A DNA stretch of 64,000 nucleotides from Finegoldia magna ATCC 53516 (lineage in GTDB: Bacteria; Bacillota; Clostridia; Tissierellales; Peptoniphilaceae): assembly GCF_000159695.1 (NCBI RefSeq), contig NZ_CM000955.1, forward strand, positions 186,001-250,000. Reading direction: 5' to 3'. Under the pieces are notes generated by a model that saw only the letters and a program-made list of their open reading frames with translations, ran no database searches and was not told where the DNA came from. Below are positions 51,638-61,400 of this stretch, piece after piece. The position numbers and the translations under genes are program-made. Each line of letters begins with the position of its first letter. Position 1 is the first letter of the stretch.

Positions 51638-52463
51638 TATTCTTCTTCCTTCTTCTTTGCCTAATATAATACCACAACAAAATCGCTATAATAATCAGTG
51701 AAATAATCAAATAAATCTTGTACTTACCAGTCACTTGACTCACCAAATCCTTCTCCACAGCAGCAGGATTGTATTCAGTACGCTCAGCACGCACCAACAA
51801 CCTGTGCGAATTAATCATATACGGAGTACAAGTCAATAACGTACAATAATCCTTGCCCTCCACAACCAAAACCTTGTCAAAATCGCTCGGCTCCACAACA
51901 AAAACGTCGATAACCTTGTACGCCAACACCTCTTTTATATTGTGAATGTAGAACACATCGCCCTTCTTCATTTTGTTCAAATCAGTAAACAGCTTCGCAG
52001 TAGGAAGACCCCTGTGAGCAGTCAATACAGTATGAGTACCCTTGCCACCAACAGGAAGGGAAGTCCCCTCCAAGTGACCAACACCCTTTTGCAAAACCTC
52101 CTCACTCGTACCAGCATAAATCGGCAAATCCTGATTAATCTTTGGAATCTCAACGTGACCGATCTTTTCCTTCACCTCGAGCATTCTCGCATACTCGCTA
52201 ATCGCATTCTTCTTTTCCTTCTCAGAATAAGGATCCGCAAGCTTACTAGGATCCAAAGTCTTGTTGTAAATCTGAGCGAGCCTAATCCTCCTGTCAATCT
52301 CCTTCTTGTCAATCTTCTTGGCCGTAGTATCAAAATCGTGCACCGCACTATTAGCCTCAATCCTGTAGTACAACCTCGAAATCAAAGGATACATCGCCAC
52401 AGCAAACCCCACCAAGAAAATCAACACATACTTCAAATTTTCCTTTAACTTAGACTTCTTCAT
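51624..52463 (-). CDS. class C sortase 2
   Basis: A 279-residue class C sortase with DPY lid (LADPYSEKEKK), catalytic His in TAHRGLP, Cys in TLLTCTPY and Arg in SHRLLVR. Highly similar to sortase 3, suggesting a duplication. It overlaps both neighbouring sortase genes. Confidence 0.93.
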   Translation of the reverse strand: MKKSKLKENLKYVLIFLVGFAVAMYPLISRLYYRIEANSAVHDFDTTAKKIDKKEIDRRIRLAQIYNKTLDPSKLADPYSEKEKKNAISEYARMLEVKEKIGHVEIPKINQDLPIYAGTSEEVLQKGVGHLEGTSLPVGGKGTHTVLTAHRGLPTAKLFTDLNKMKKGDVFYIHNIKEVLAYKVIDVFVVEPSDFDKVLVVEGKDYCTLLTCTPYMINSHRLLVRAERTEYNPAAVEKDLVSQVTGKYKIYLIISLIIIAILLWYYIRQRRRKKNNEIK

Positions 52464-53316
52464 GCTTATCCTCTACATCAAGTTCTTTCAACTTTTTCTT
52501 CGCCTTACGTTGACGATAAATCAAATACAACAAAATAGCGATAATAACCAAAGAAACATAGAACAAATACCTGTAAATATAACTTGCCTTGTTATCAGCA
52601 ATCAACGCCTCATCCACAGCCGGAACATAAGGAACCCTGTGACCCCTAACCAAAAGCCTGTGCGAATTAATCATAATAGGAGTACAAGTAAGTAACGTAC
52701 AATAATCATGCCCCTTCACAATCAGCAAATCGTTAAAATTCGACGGCTCCACAATCTTAATCTGATCCACCTGATAAGCCAACGTCCCGAAAACATTGTG
52801 AACATAGAACTTATCGCCAATCTTCATCATCTTCAAATCAGTAAACAACTTCGCCGTAGGAAGTCCACTGTGAGCAGTCAACACCGCATGAGTATTGTTC
52901 CCACCAATAGGAAGAGAAGTCCCCTCCAAGTGACCAATCCCAATCTGCAACACATCCTCGCTCGTACCAGCATACATCGGCAAATCCTGATTAATCTTCG
53001 GAATCTCCACGTGACCAATCTTCTCCTTCACCTCGAGCATTCTCGCATAAGCCTTCCTGCCCTCTTCTTGGTTCTTCTTATCATAAGGATCCTTGCTCAC
53101 CACATTATTCAACGAATCATTGTAGCCCTTAGCCAAAGCCAACCTCTTGTCCAATTCCTCCTTCGACAAACCCTTCACAGCCTTGTCGAACTCCTTTACT
53201 TGATTAGTGGAATCCACCCTATAATACAACCTAGAAATCACAGGATACATCATCACACCAAATCCCAATAAAAATATTAAAATAAACACAAAATTATGCT
53301 TAATCTTCTTCCACAT
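52450..53316 (-). CDS. class C sortase 3
   Basis: A 288-residue class C sortase with DPY lid (VSKDPYDKKN), His in TAHSGLP, Cys in TLLTCTPI and Arg in SHRLLVRGHR. The start is at 53316, after AGAAAGGT; a longer frame to 53334 has no site. A minus-strand TATAAT at 53358-53353 hints that the three sortase genes may also be expressed separately from the pilins. Confidence 0.92.
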   Translation of the reverse strand: MWKKIKHNFVFILIFLLGFGVMMYPVISRLYYRVDSTNQVKEFDKAVKGLSKEELDKRLALAKGYNDSLNNVVSKDPYDKKNQEEGRKAYARMLEVKEKIGHVEIPKINQDLPMYAGTSEDVLQIGIGHLEGTSLPIGGNNTHAVLTAHSGLPTAKLFTDLKMMKIGDKFYVHNVFGTLAYQVDQIKIVEPSNFNDLLIVKGHDYCTLLTCTPIMINSHRLLVRGHRVPYVPAVDEALIADNKASYIYRYLFYVSLVIIAILLYLIYRQRKAKKKLKELDVEDKHEEV

Positions 53317-53493
53317 TACAATTACCTTTCTCAAATACCGGTTTCTAAGTCAATTATACCTTAAAAAAATAAAATCGAAAAACATTTGATAACGAACATA
53401 ACCAAACCCTCACACCAATAACACATCTCACAAAATCGTAGACCACCTAGCATGAGGGTTTATTTTTACATATTCTCAAATCTATTTTTCGAA

Positions 53494-54885
53494 TTACTTA
53501 ATATTTTTTCCTATTAACTTATCGTCCTTTGCAATTATCCACTTACCAATAAAGAACATAATCGCACCACCAATCATACTCATGAAAAATCTAATGTCCC
53601 CAGTCTTTGGAATCTTACCACCGCGTGTAATATCTCCACCTGGAGTAGTTCTTCTTCTAGTAATAGTGTCACTCTTGTTAGTAATGAAAGCAATGGAAAT
53701 AGTCTTATCATCGGCTTGTTTTTTGATTTCAAATTCCACAGGCTCACTCAATAAAATGAAACCTTGTGGAGCCTTTATCTCAACCAAGTAATACTTACCA
53801 TAATCCATATCCTCAACGGCAAACTTACCATTGTCAGCACTTGTTACAATATAATCCTTGCCGTCCTTCTTCACTGGCTCAAACTTTCCATCTTTGTTCT
53901 TAGTCATAACCTTGAACATCGCACCACCCAAAGGCTTCTTAGCTTCATCAGTCTTCATGAAATCGTGTCTGCCCTTGTCATTAGAAGTCTTACTATTCAC
54001 AACCCTAAGTTCCACAGACTTATCAGAAATAGTAAACTTAGTGTCCACATTCTTAATCACATAACCTGCTGGAGCTTCCACCTCTCTGAAAATATAATCG
54101 CCCTTCTTAATATCGTTGATTATAATCTCACCAGATTCGTTGGAAATATATAAGCCCTCATCAGATTTTTCCTCTTTTTTAGATTCTTCGCCGGACTTTT
54201 CTTCCTTTTTTTCATCCTTGGATTTTGCTTCATCTTTTTCAGACTTGGAATTTTCGTCCTTCGACTCATCTACATTTTCTTCAGATTTTACCTTGGATCT
54301 GTCGTCATCTTTTGGAGATAGTTCAAGCTTGTCATCTGATTTTAAAGTAGCCTTGTTCTTCAACTCGACATACTCGCTACCACGTCTAACAAGTAACTTA
54401 AACTTAGCACCCTTCAAAGGATTGCCGCTCTCGTCCACTTTCACAAGTCTCACATTCGTAGAAGATTCCTTCGCATGAATAGTCACATTCTTGCTGTCAC
54501 CCTCCACATCATCTGGAAGGTTAACCAATACCGAAGCTATCTCCTTGTCACGTTTAATGCCCGAAGTGTCACGCACATAATACGCACCCTTATCCAAATT
54601 CCTAAACACTGCCTCATTATTGGAAAACTCCACATCAGCCTTGTCCTTGTATGTAGAATTCAGATTTTCTACGGACAACTTATTCAAATCACCAAGCACA
54701 GTAGACTTTTCGGAATTTGGAATTTGTTCATCAGAAACCTTCCACAAACTCATCTTCCCCGTAACATCACCGTATTTCTTAGCCACAGTCACAGTTATCG
54801 AATAATCCCCCGCAGCAAATGAACTGCTAGTAAGAGTCATCGCCACCATTACCATAACCATTAATATCTTTTTTAAAATCTTCAT
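53494..54885 (-). CDS. minor (probably basal) pilin with SpaA/Cna-B domains
   Basis: A 463-residue surface protein: signal peptide (MKILKKILMVMVMVAMTLTSSSFAA), then Cna-B/SpaA-type domains with E-box-like repeats (KGDYIFREVEAPAGYVI, YGKYYLVEIKAPQGFIL) and a C-terminal sorting signal IPKTGD, a hydrophobic span and a basic tail. Such proteins form intramolecular Lys-Asn bonds and are joined to the pilus by sortases. An ~80-residue Lys/Glu/Ser-rich insertion splits one domain (about 205-270). Start at 54885 with GGAAGGT upstream. Placed downstream of the major pilin and directly before the sortases, it most resembles the wall-anchored basal subunit. Confidence 0.88.
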   Translation of the reverse strand: MKILKKILMVMVMVAMTLTSSSFAAGDYSITVTVAKKYGDVTGKMSLWKVSDEQIPNSEKSTVLGDLNKLSVENLNSTYKDKADVEFSNNEAVFRNLDKGAYYVRDTSGIKRDKEIASVLVNLPDDVEGDSKNVTIHAKESSTNVRLVKVDESGNPLKGAKFKLLVRRGSEYVELKNKATLKSDDKLELSPKDDDRSKVKSEENVDESKDENSKSEKDEAKSKDEKKEEKSGEESKKEEKSDEGLYISNESGEIIINDIKKGDYIFREVEAPAGYVIKNVDTKFTISDKSVELRVVNSKTSNDKGRHDFMKTDEAKKPLGGAMFKVMTKNKDGKFEPVKKDGKDYIVTSADNGKFAVEDMDYGKYYLVEIKAPQGFILLSEPVEFEIKKQADDKTISIAFITNKSDTITRRRTTPGGDITRGGKIPKTGDIRFFMSMIGGAIMFFIGKWIIAKDDKLIGKNIK

Positions 54886-54926
54886 ATTATTACCTTCCAT
54901 TTTTAGTTCTATATTAATATTGTTAT

Positions 54927-54973
54927 ATTCTTCTAAAAGTGCAAATACATCACATATTTGCACTTTTAGAAGA
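54927..54973 (-). other. strong intercistronic hairpin between the pilin genes
   Basis: TTCTTCTAAAAGTGCAAATA (54927-54946) and its exact complement (54954-54973) with a CATCACA loop: a 20-bp perfect stem. No T-run follows on the minus strand, so it is probably a stability or processing element raising major pilin mRNA over the minor pilin and sortases. A second hairpin AGGAAAA/TTTTCCT (54973-54990) lies just upstream. Confidence 0.75.
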
Positions 54974-55006
54974 AGGAAAATTGCTTTTCCTCTCTTCTTT
55001 TAGTTA

Positions 55007-57337
55007 TTATCTAGCTTCAGTTGCTTGTCTTTTTTTGATAGCGATAATAGCTGATGCCATTATTGCAAGACCGATAGCAGTGAAGATAATAGTACCAATA
55101 CCACCTGTTTGTGGGATAGTTACTTTCTTGTTGACGATTTGTTGTCCTTTTTCAGTATCAGTATCGCTAGTATAACCTATATGTGTAGGTACTGCTTCAC
55201 CTTTTTTATAACCAGCAGCATCACTATATGAACCCTTAGCTACTTTGAAATCAATATCGCCATTTAATTTAGCAAATCCTTTTGGAGGAGTTTTTTCTTC
55301 AAGTTTGTAGTCGCCGTATTCAAGACCTGAAATTTCAAATCTACCTTGGCCATCTGAAGTTAATACAACTCTATTATCTACTTCACCTTCTTTTGGTGCA
55401 TTTACCCAAGTATATGCTGTTGCATTTTTTATGAAAGCTTTATTGTAAGCATCTTGAGCTGTATCTATAGCTGCTTTCTTAGTTTTTCCTTCTTGACCTT
55501 CTTGTTGTTCAGCTGTTAAAGCATTATATTCTTCAACTGCTTTGTCTAAAGCTGCTTTAGCAACTGCTACTTCTTTTTCATCTTTTTTAGTTGCTACAAG
55601 GTATTTATCTACTTGTTTTCCTTCTTCAGTTACAGTCTTTTTAACAAAGAATTCTGCTCCTGCAAGTCTCTTTCCATTTTCATCAGTCTTAACAAATTTC
55701 TTACCACCAAGTACAACCTTTGGTTCTGTTGGGTTAAGTGGTTTTGGATTATTATCCTTATTGTTTGTTATTAATATTTCACCGTTTTCACCTTTTGTAA
55801 AGTGTGCAGTTTGGTTCATGTTATTATCTTCTTCAACTTTGTATTGAAGTTCTTTGTCTAAACCTTTCCAAGTAAATGACCATACATTACCTTCTTCTGT
55901 CTTAGTTTCTGGACCTGTTATAGTTTTTTCATTTCCAATTGGTGTGTAAGCTGCATTTGGTGTATAAGTTGTAGTAGTTTCTAATTTCCCAGCGTTTTCT
56001 TTTGTTTCAAATTTAACTGTACCAATTTCTTCCCCAGTTTGAGCGTTAACTAATTTAAATGATGCCCATTCTCCTTTTGCTGGAGTTCCATCAGCCCAAG
56101 TTTTCTTAACAGTTAAATCTCCATTATCGTTTGGTTTTGTAGGGATAGGAGTGTTTCCTTCGCCTGGTTTGTTATTTCCATAGTGGAAAGTGATGTCGTT
56201 GGCTTCAGGAATGTCAACTACTGTTATAGATTTTACAGTTGCAGAGTAAGTTAACACAACTTCTACGTCTTTATCTTGTCCATTTACCTTATCAAATCCA
56301 GCTTGAGTAAGTTCTATTCTAAATCCATTTGTATTTTTATCTGTAGTTACAGTGTAATCTGTACCAGCTACTGCTTTTGTTCCACCAATTGTAACTTTTA
56401 AATCATTATTATATTGTAGACCTTCAGTCATTTCATCTGACCAGTAAGCTGTTTTTAATTTAGATTTTGCTGGAATTTGTGTTTTTACTTCGTAAGGAAT
56501 CTTTTTACCAATTTCTGCTTTAGCTGTTGCTTTTTTCTTTTGGTAGTTTTCATAGTTAGCACCTACCCCAATACCGGCACCTTTTTCTGCTTCTTCAAAT
56601 CCATCTGCTTTTTCTAATTCAGTTTCGCCTTTTTCTGCTTTTTTAAAGTTCTTATCGATTTGTGGTTTTTCTTCAGTGTTCTTTGGATAAACGTGAGCAT
56701 CAGGTACTACACCATTATTATTTACTAATGGTAGAGTAATTTTAACTGGTACAGCTTTGCTATCTGTAATAATCTTTCCATTTTCATCTTTATTTTTATC
56801 TTTATTAAAGTAACTTGATTTTTCATGGATTTCTTCGATTAAGAAGTCTCCTTTTAATCCCTTAGTAGTAAATTTAATACCGTCTGCCTCAGTTAAACCT
56901 GCAAGAAGTTCAAATCCTTCTGGTAATTTTTCATCTAAAGAGTCTACTGCACCATATACTGGTTTTTCAGTTGCTTTTGTATCTTTTTTAATAGTTACAT
57001 ATTTGCCTTTGTTATCTGTACTGTTGTATTTAACAGCAAAGTATGCACCTGCAATCTCTTTAGAACCTGCACCAAAATAGCTTTCCAATGCTTTTTTTAT
57101 GTCTTCTGCAGTTTGTTTATTATCTTCTTTCTTACCGATTAAATTACCGTCATATTCGGTTCCATCTAAACCTGTAGTTCCTGGGAACTTTTCATTTTTT
57201 AAGTTTTCTTTTGTCATTAACATTTTGTGAAGTGTTACAGTGTTTGTTGTTTCATCAGCCGCACTAGCTATCAATGGGGTGAATACACCAACCATCATCG
57301 CTAATGCTATGATTAGTGATAAAAATCTTTTTTTCAT
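55007..57337 (-). CDS. major pilin (isopeptide-forming, LPXTG-like)
   Basis: A 776-residue fimbrial shaft protein: signal peptide ending ASAADE; an N-terminal domain with the pilin motif VVPDAHVYPKN, whose Lys joins to the next subunit; a D2-like segment (KTAYWSDEMTEGLQY), Cna-B domains, an E-box YKLEEKTPPKGFAK, and the sorting signal IPQTGGIGT, hydrophobic span and Lys/Arg tail. An ~60-residue helical insertion (AVAKAALDKAVEEYNALTAEQ...) lies in the C-terminal Cna-B domain. Strong GGAG ribosome binding site. Confidence 0.93.
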   Translation of the reverse strand: MKKRFLSLIIALAMMVGVFTPLIASAADETTNTVTLHKMLMTKENLKNEKFPGTTGLDGTEYDGNLIGKKEDNKQTAEDIKKALESYFGAGSKEIAGAYFAVKYNSTDNKGKYVTIKKDTKATEKPVYGAVDSLDEKLPEGFELLAGLTEADGIKFTTKGLKGDFLIEEIHEKSSYFNKDKNKDENGKIITDSKAVPVKITLPLVNNNGVVPDAHVYPKNTEEKPQIDKNFKKAEKGETELEKADGFEEAEKGAGIGVGANYENYQKKKATAKAEIGKKIPYEVKTQIPAKSKLKTAYWSDEMTEGLQYNNDLKVTIGGTKAVAGTDYTVTTDKNTNGFRIELTQAGFDKVNGQDKDVEVVLTYSATVKSITVVDIPEANDITFHYGNNKPGEGNTPIPTKPNDNGDLTVKKTWADGTPAKGEWASFKLVNAQTGEEIGTVKFETKENAGKLETTTTYTPNAAYTPIGNEKTITGPETKTEEGNVWSFTWKGLDKELQYKVEEDNNMNQTAHFTKGENGEILITNNKDNNPKPLNPTEPKVVLGGKKFVKTDENGKRLAGAEFFVKKTVTEEGKQVDKYLVATKKDEKEVAVAKAALDKAVEEYNALTAEQQEGQEGKTKKAAIDTAQDAYNKAFIKNATAYTWVNAPKEGEVDNRVVLTSDGQGRFEISGLEYGDYKLEEKTPPKGFAKLNGDIDFKVAKGSYSDAAGYKKGEAVPTHIGYTSDTDTEKGQQIVNKKVTIPQTGGIGTIIFTAIGLAIMASAIIAIKKRQATEAR

Positions 57338-57545
57338 AATATAACTCCTTTATATTTATTTTATAACCATTTGCTTCTCGCAAATTATTACCTTGTCCTT
57401 GCCCCCTTGGGCACTTCTTCTCTTAGGCTTCTGCCTTCCAACCCTTCCGGTTTCATAAGCATCGCCTACATCTCACGAACCTCTCAGTCCGCTTTCTATA
57501 ATCAAGCCCTTTTTCTTAGAACTTAGATTAGCATGTTAATTTTTC
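57338..57545 (-). ncRNA. structured leader upstream of the major pilin gene
   Basis: About 200 bases, purine-rich on the coding strand, with hairpins TGCCC/GGGCA (57400-57413), AGGC/GCCT (57425-57436) and ATTTGC/GCAAAT (57369-57385). GGTT (complement of 57478-57481) and a second GGTT (complement of 57440-57443) compete for one AACC (complement of 57449-57452), which could make mutually exclusive folds. No ORF is present. Matches no riboswitch class I know. Confidence 0.5.
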
Positions 57546-58295
57546 TTAACGTCTTTTTCTCTCATACATAGCCCTTGGACTATATTTGTTCTTCGTAGCC
57601 TTGTATGTTCTTATCTCTTTTACTTCTGTAAGCTCAAGACCTTCATATCTCTCATCAGCTTCTTCAGTTGCAATATCCTCAGTATTAGCATCATCTAGCT
57701 TGTCATTCACACTACTTATTATCTCATCAGCATCTTCACTTGCAATATTTTCAGTATTACCATCATCTTGCTTGTCATTCACACTGCTTATTATCTCATC
57801 AGATTCCGTACTCGAATTACCATTTCTGTACATATCTTCCTTGATAGCTTCCAGTGTGTATATTGCATTTGTGATATATTTTAGCTTCGCTGATTCAGAT
57901 TTATTGCCAGTAGAACATAGATTAAATACAAATATTACAAAGCTTATTAAAACTACTACTAACACGAAGTATTTCATAGCCTTTGAATCTTCTATAATAT
58001 CATAAACTATTCCTAATACCGCTATAAACATTGCTAAGTAATCAGAAAAACTACTTTGATTTCCTACAAGCGAATCTACATCATCTCTATAAGTCTTAAA
58101 TGTGTTTAGGTCATTCAGTAAATTCTCTTCAATGATATTGTCATTTTCCAAGTAATGCTTATTAACATATTTCAAAATATATTCACGTGTAAAACAACTT
58201 CTTTTTTCTTCGTCATACGCTAACTTATATAAGCATTCATCATCTTTTAATTTCACTGTTCTTAATTTCCTATTTATCTTCCCATCATAACTCAT
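57546..58295 (-). CDS. pilus-operon membrane protein of unknown function
   Basis: A 249-residue protein: a soluble N-terminal part, two hydrophobic segments (about residues 84-100 and 107-128), and a hydrophilic C-terminal part with a near-perfect 26-residue tandem repeat (DEIISSVNDKQDDGNTENIASEDA, then DEIISSVNDKLDDANTEDIATEEA). No signal peptide or sorting signal. It lies between the tip adhesin and major pilin genes, both with structured leaders, with GAGGTGG as ribosome binding site. Not recognised. Confidence 0.75.
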   Translation of the reverse strand: MSYDGKINRKLRTVKLKDDECLYKLAYDEEKRSCFTREYILKYVNKHYLENDNIIEENLLNDLNTFKTYRDDVDSLVGNQSSFSDYLAMFIAVLGIVYDIIEDSKAMKYFVLVVVLISFVIFVFNLCSTGNKSESAKLKYITNAIYTLEAIKEDMYRNGNSSTESDEIISSVNDKQDDGNTENIASEDADEIISSVNDKLDDANTEDIATEEADERYEGLELTEVKEIRTYKATKNKYSPRAMYERKRR

Positions 58296-58429
58296 AAGAC
58301 CACCTCATCGACGTTTAATAGATTTACCTCAACATCATTGAGACCCCAGGGACTTGGCTTGTCGCCTCATCCCCTTGTCTCTTATTTAGTCCCTTTACGG
58401 AGGGTACCTCATCTTTTGATCAACCTCAA
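58296..58429 (-). other. structured spacer between the tip adhesin and membrane protein genes
   Basis: AGGGACT (58348-58354) pairs with AGTCCCT (58388-58394) enclosing a GGC/GCC hairpin, and CTCAA/TTGAG (58328-58342) forms another. No T-run follows. Possibly an RNA processing or attenuation site. Confidence 0.45.
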
Positions 58430-61400
58430 TCATGATAAAGCACGTCCTCTCTTCTTCTTCCTATACTTGTAGTACGATGTTGTCATAATAATCGCCCCTG
58501 CAATTAGGAATCCGAATATACCCAACGCCCCTGTGTGAGGGAATGTCGCCTTATGGTTTTCCACTTGTATTGGATCTTTGCTTACATAATCGATGTAAGT
58601 TCCATTACCTTCTGACATGTTGTTAATGTCAAGCTTGTAACTTACTTTGTCAATTGAAGTAGTAAATGCTCTTGAGTACACTTCTGGTTTTAAGTCTACT
58701 GCTTTAGTCTTATCAGTTATTGTACCAGTGATTTCTACTACCAATCCCTTTTCTGTAACTAAGTTGCTTATTGTTGGAGATGGTTTTGTATAATCATTAG
58801 CATTATACAAACTTGGAATACTGTATATAAGTGGATTTGTATTATATCCTTGATTTCTTGGATTAACTTCTTTAAAGTCAGTATCCTTCAAATCAGCAAC
58901 AGTTTTACCCTTTTCAAGAGTTGCCACTTTTATTGTTCTGTAGTTATCACTTACATTCCAATTATTAACATCAAGTTGTAGCAATGTGTCATGCTCATCA
59001 AATGTCCATTGAGTGTGACCTGGATTTATTACAAGTCTTTGCTTGAATGTTCCCTTGTCCTTATCCACTTCACGGATTTCACTTGTTATCATGCTATTTG
59101 CACCCTTAGTCAAGCTTGCCTTTAATGGATCTTTTTCAAGAATTTGAACCTTGCCGTCTTTTACTACAAATTCTTTGACGTAGTCTCTTGGTGTTATATA
59201 ACCTGATGGAGCTTTTGTTTCTTTAAGAGCGTAGTAGCCATTTTCATAGAAGGTAAACTCAATTTTACCATCTTTACCTGTAGTAAAATTATCTACATTA
59301 GTATATCCTGTTGGAGCAGTTTCTCCATCTTTAAGAACAAGTCTTTCTGTCTTTCCACCACTTGTTTTTTCGTAAAGTTTAAGAGCTGTAGTTGAATACT
59401 TTTCTTCACCCTTATCCTTTTTATACCAAACTTCAAATTTTGCACCTGCAAGTTTTTTATCTTTGTTACTAGCATCAACTTTTTTGAAGCTTATCTTTTG
59501 TTCCTTCTTATTTTCTATATAAATAGGAACTATACCATCCTCTTCTGTATCTTTTTCTTCGTCAGGTTTATCTCCAATAGTCTTTCTTATAATCTTGCCG
59601 TTACTATTTACTACAAACTCGTAGGCAGGATTTGCTAGGATGTTGTATCCATCTGGTGCAGATGTTTCTTCTAGCTCATAGAATCCTGGTTTTAGTTTAG
59701 TATATTCAAACTTACCATCTTCGCCAGATGTTTTTACTAAATCATTGTTATTTTCATCCTTAACATATGACCATTGATCTACAGCTTTTTCTTTGTATTT
59801 TAATTTAAACTTAGCATTTGCTAGAGCCTTACCATCCTGGTCAACTTTCTTAAACAAGATTTTGTTTTCTGGGTTGACTGCTACTATTTCTGGTTTAACA
59901 CTACCACTTGCCTCATTTACAAAGTGATGGATTGAGTCATGTCTTTCAGCGTAGGTTGGTGTGGAATTATTATTAAATTTAAGGAGTGTTCCGTGTGCTG
60001 TATACTCAGACTTATCATCTCCAGCTACCCTTCCAGTTACTTTTATGATATAAGAATGGGTGTTGTTGATTCCATTATCGAATTTAACATTTGTATAGTA
60101 TCCTTTTTCTAAGGTACGGAAAGATTTCACTGTGTCAAAAGGTGTTAGGTTAGAACTATTTTCATTTACAGCAAATGATTCTGGCATATCTCTAGATACA
60201 TCAGAGTTATTTTTTAGATAGCTTACAGACATATTGAAGTTTTCTATATTTTGCTCTGATTCATATCTTAACTGAACAGGACCATCTGTATTTTCTTTTA
60301 GTCTATTGACATAATAGTAATGTAAGAACTCGCCTGTTTCTGGATTGTATTTTACTATCTTTGAAACAAGGTTAATCCTGTTTCCATAGGCATCTATCTC
60401 GTGACCATAGTCAAGATCATAGATTACTTTCATATCCTTATATTGACTAGTATCCTTTCCAATAGCAAATCCAACTTTTTGTTTAATAAACAGTCCGTCT
60501 GTTTGCCTTACCTTATATAGATCAATGAAGGAAGTTAGTTTGTTTGAGAATTCTACTAGAGAGTAGGTTTTTGCATAGTCTGTGAATGTATAGGTTATAG
60601 TTCTCTTTGCTCTGTCATAATCAGCCTTAGCAATAGTACCAATTCCAGCTGCAATGATATCTAAGTTTTCAATTTCACTCTCAGAGATTCCATTTAGATC
60701 TGTCACATCACTCATATTGAGTACGAAATAATCCCCTGGGTTTACCTTTACGCTAGAATCAACAGAGTACTTGTTGGTAAATTCCATACTTTCACCAAAG
60801 TGTGGATGAATATTATCTCTATCTTCACTGGTCTTTTTATCTGGGTTTAGAACTTTCATACTAGATGCTAACTTTATATTACTTGATAAATCACGTCCAT
60901 TTCTTTCAATAGGACCTGCGTATGGATCAAGTCCTTCACCACCTACTGTAAAGTTCCATACTTGGTTAGTATTTACATATCCATCTGGTGACTTAATCTC
61001 TTCTAGTCTGTAGTTACCAATTGGTAATTTATCGAAAAGTATTGTACCATCTTCTCCAACAGTTTTATCAGTTACTGAGCCATTTGTTAAGTTAGTTAGC
61101 TTAAACTTAGCACTAGCTAAAAGATTGCTTACTTTGATAACATCACCATTTTGATCGACCTTTGTAACAGTCATTTCTCCTTCACCTGGTTTTTCGTTAA
61201 TAATCTTACCCATGTTTTTGGCTGTAGCACTTGTTACAAAGTCTATAAGTTTACCGTCTTTTGCAGAAGTTTTGTTTTCTGGAACATATTGATAAACTCC
61301 ATTTGCATTGTCATATTCTAGGGAGATATATCCACTAGATGCAGGGATGATTTTGATTTGTTTTACTGGATATTCATTTTGGTAAGATGTGCCATCTTCT

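Noticed and set aside
53404..53461. Inverted repeat AAACCCTCA / TGAGGGTTT as a terminator of the minor pilin gene
   Set aside because: The loop is 40 bases and the T-run is on the wrong side for minus-strand transcription.
57440..57490. TAGGCGATG and GACTGAGAGG in the pilin leader recall fluoride and TPP riboswitches
   Set aside because: Only isolated words match; the other obligatory helices and loops of either aptamer are absent. c-di-GMP-I and -II consensus blocks were also not found.
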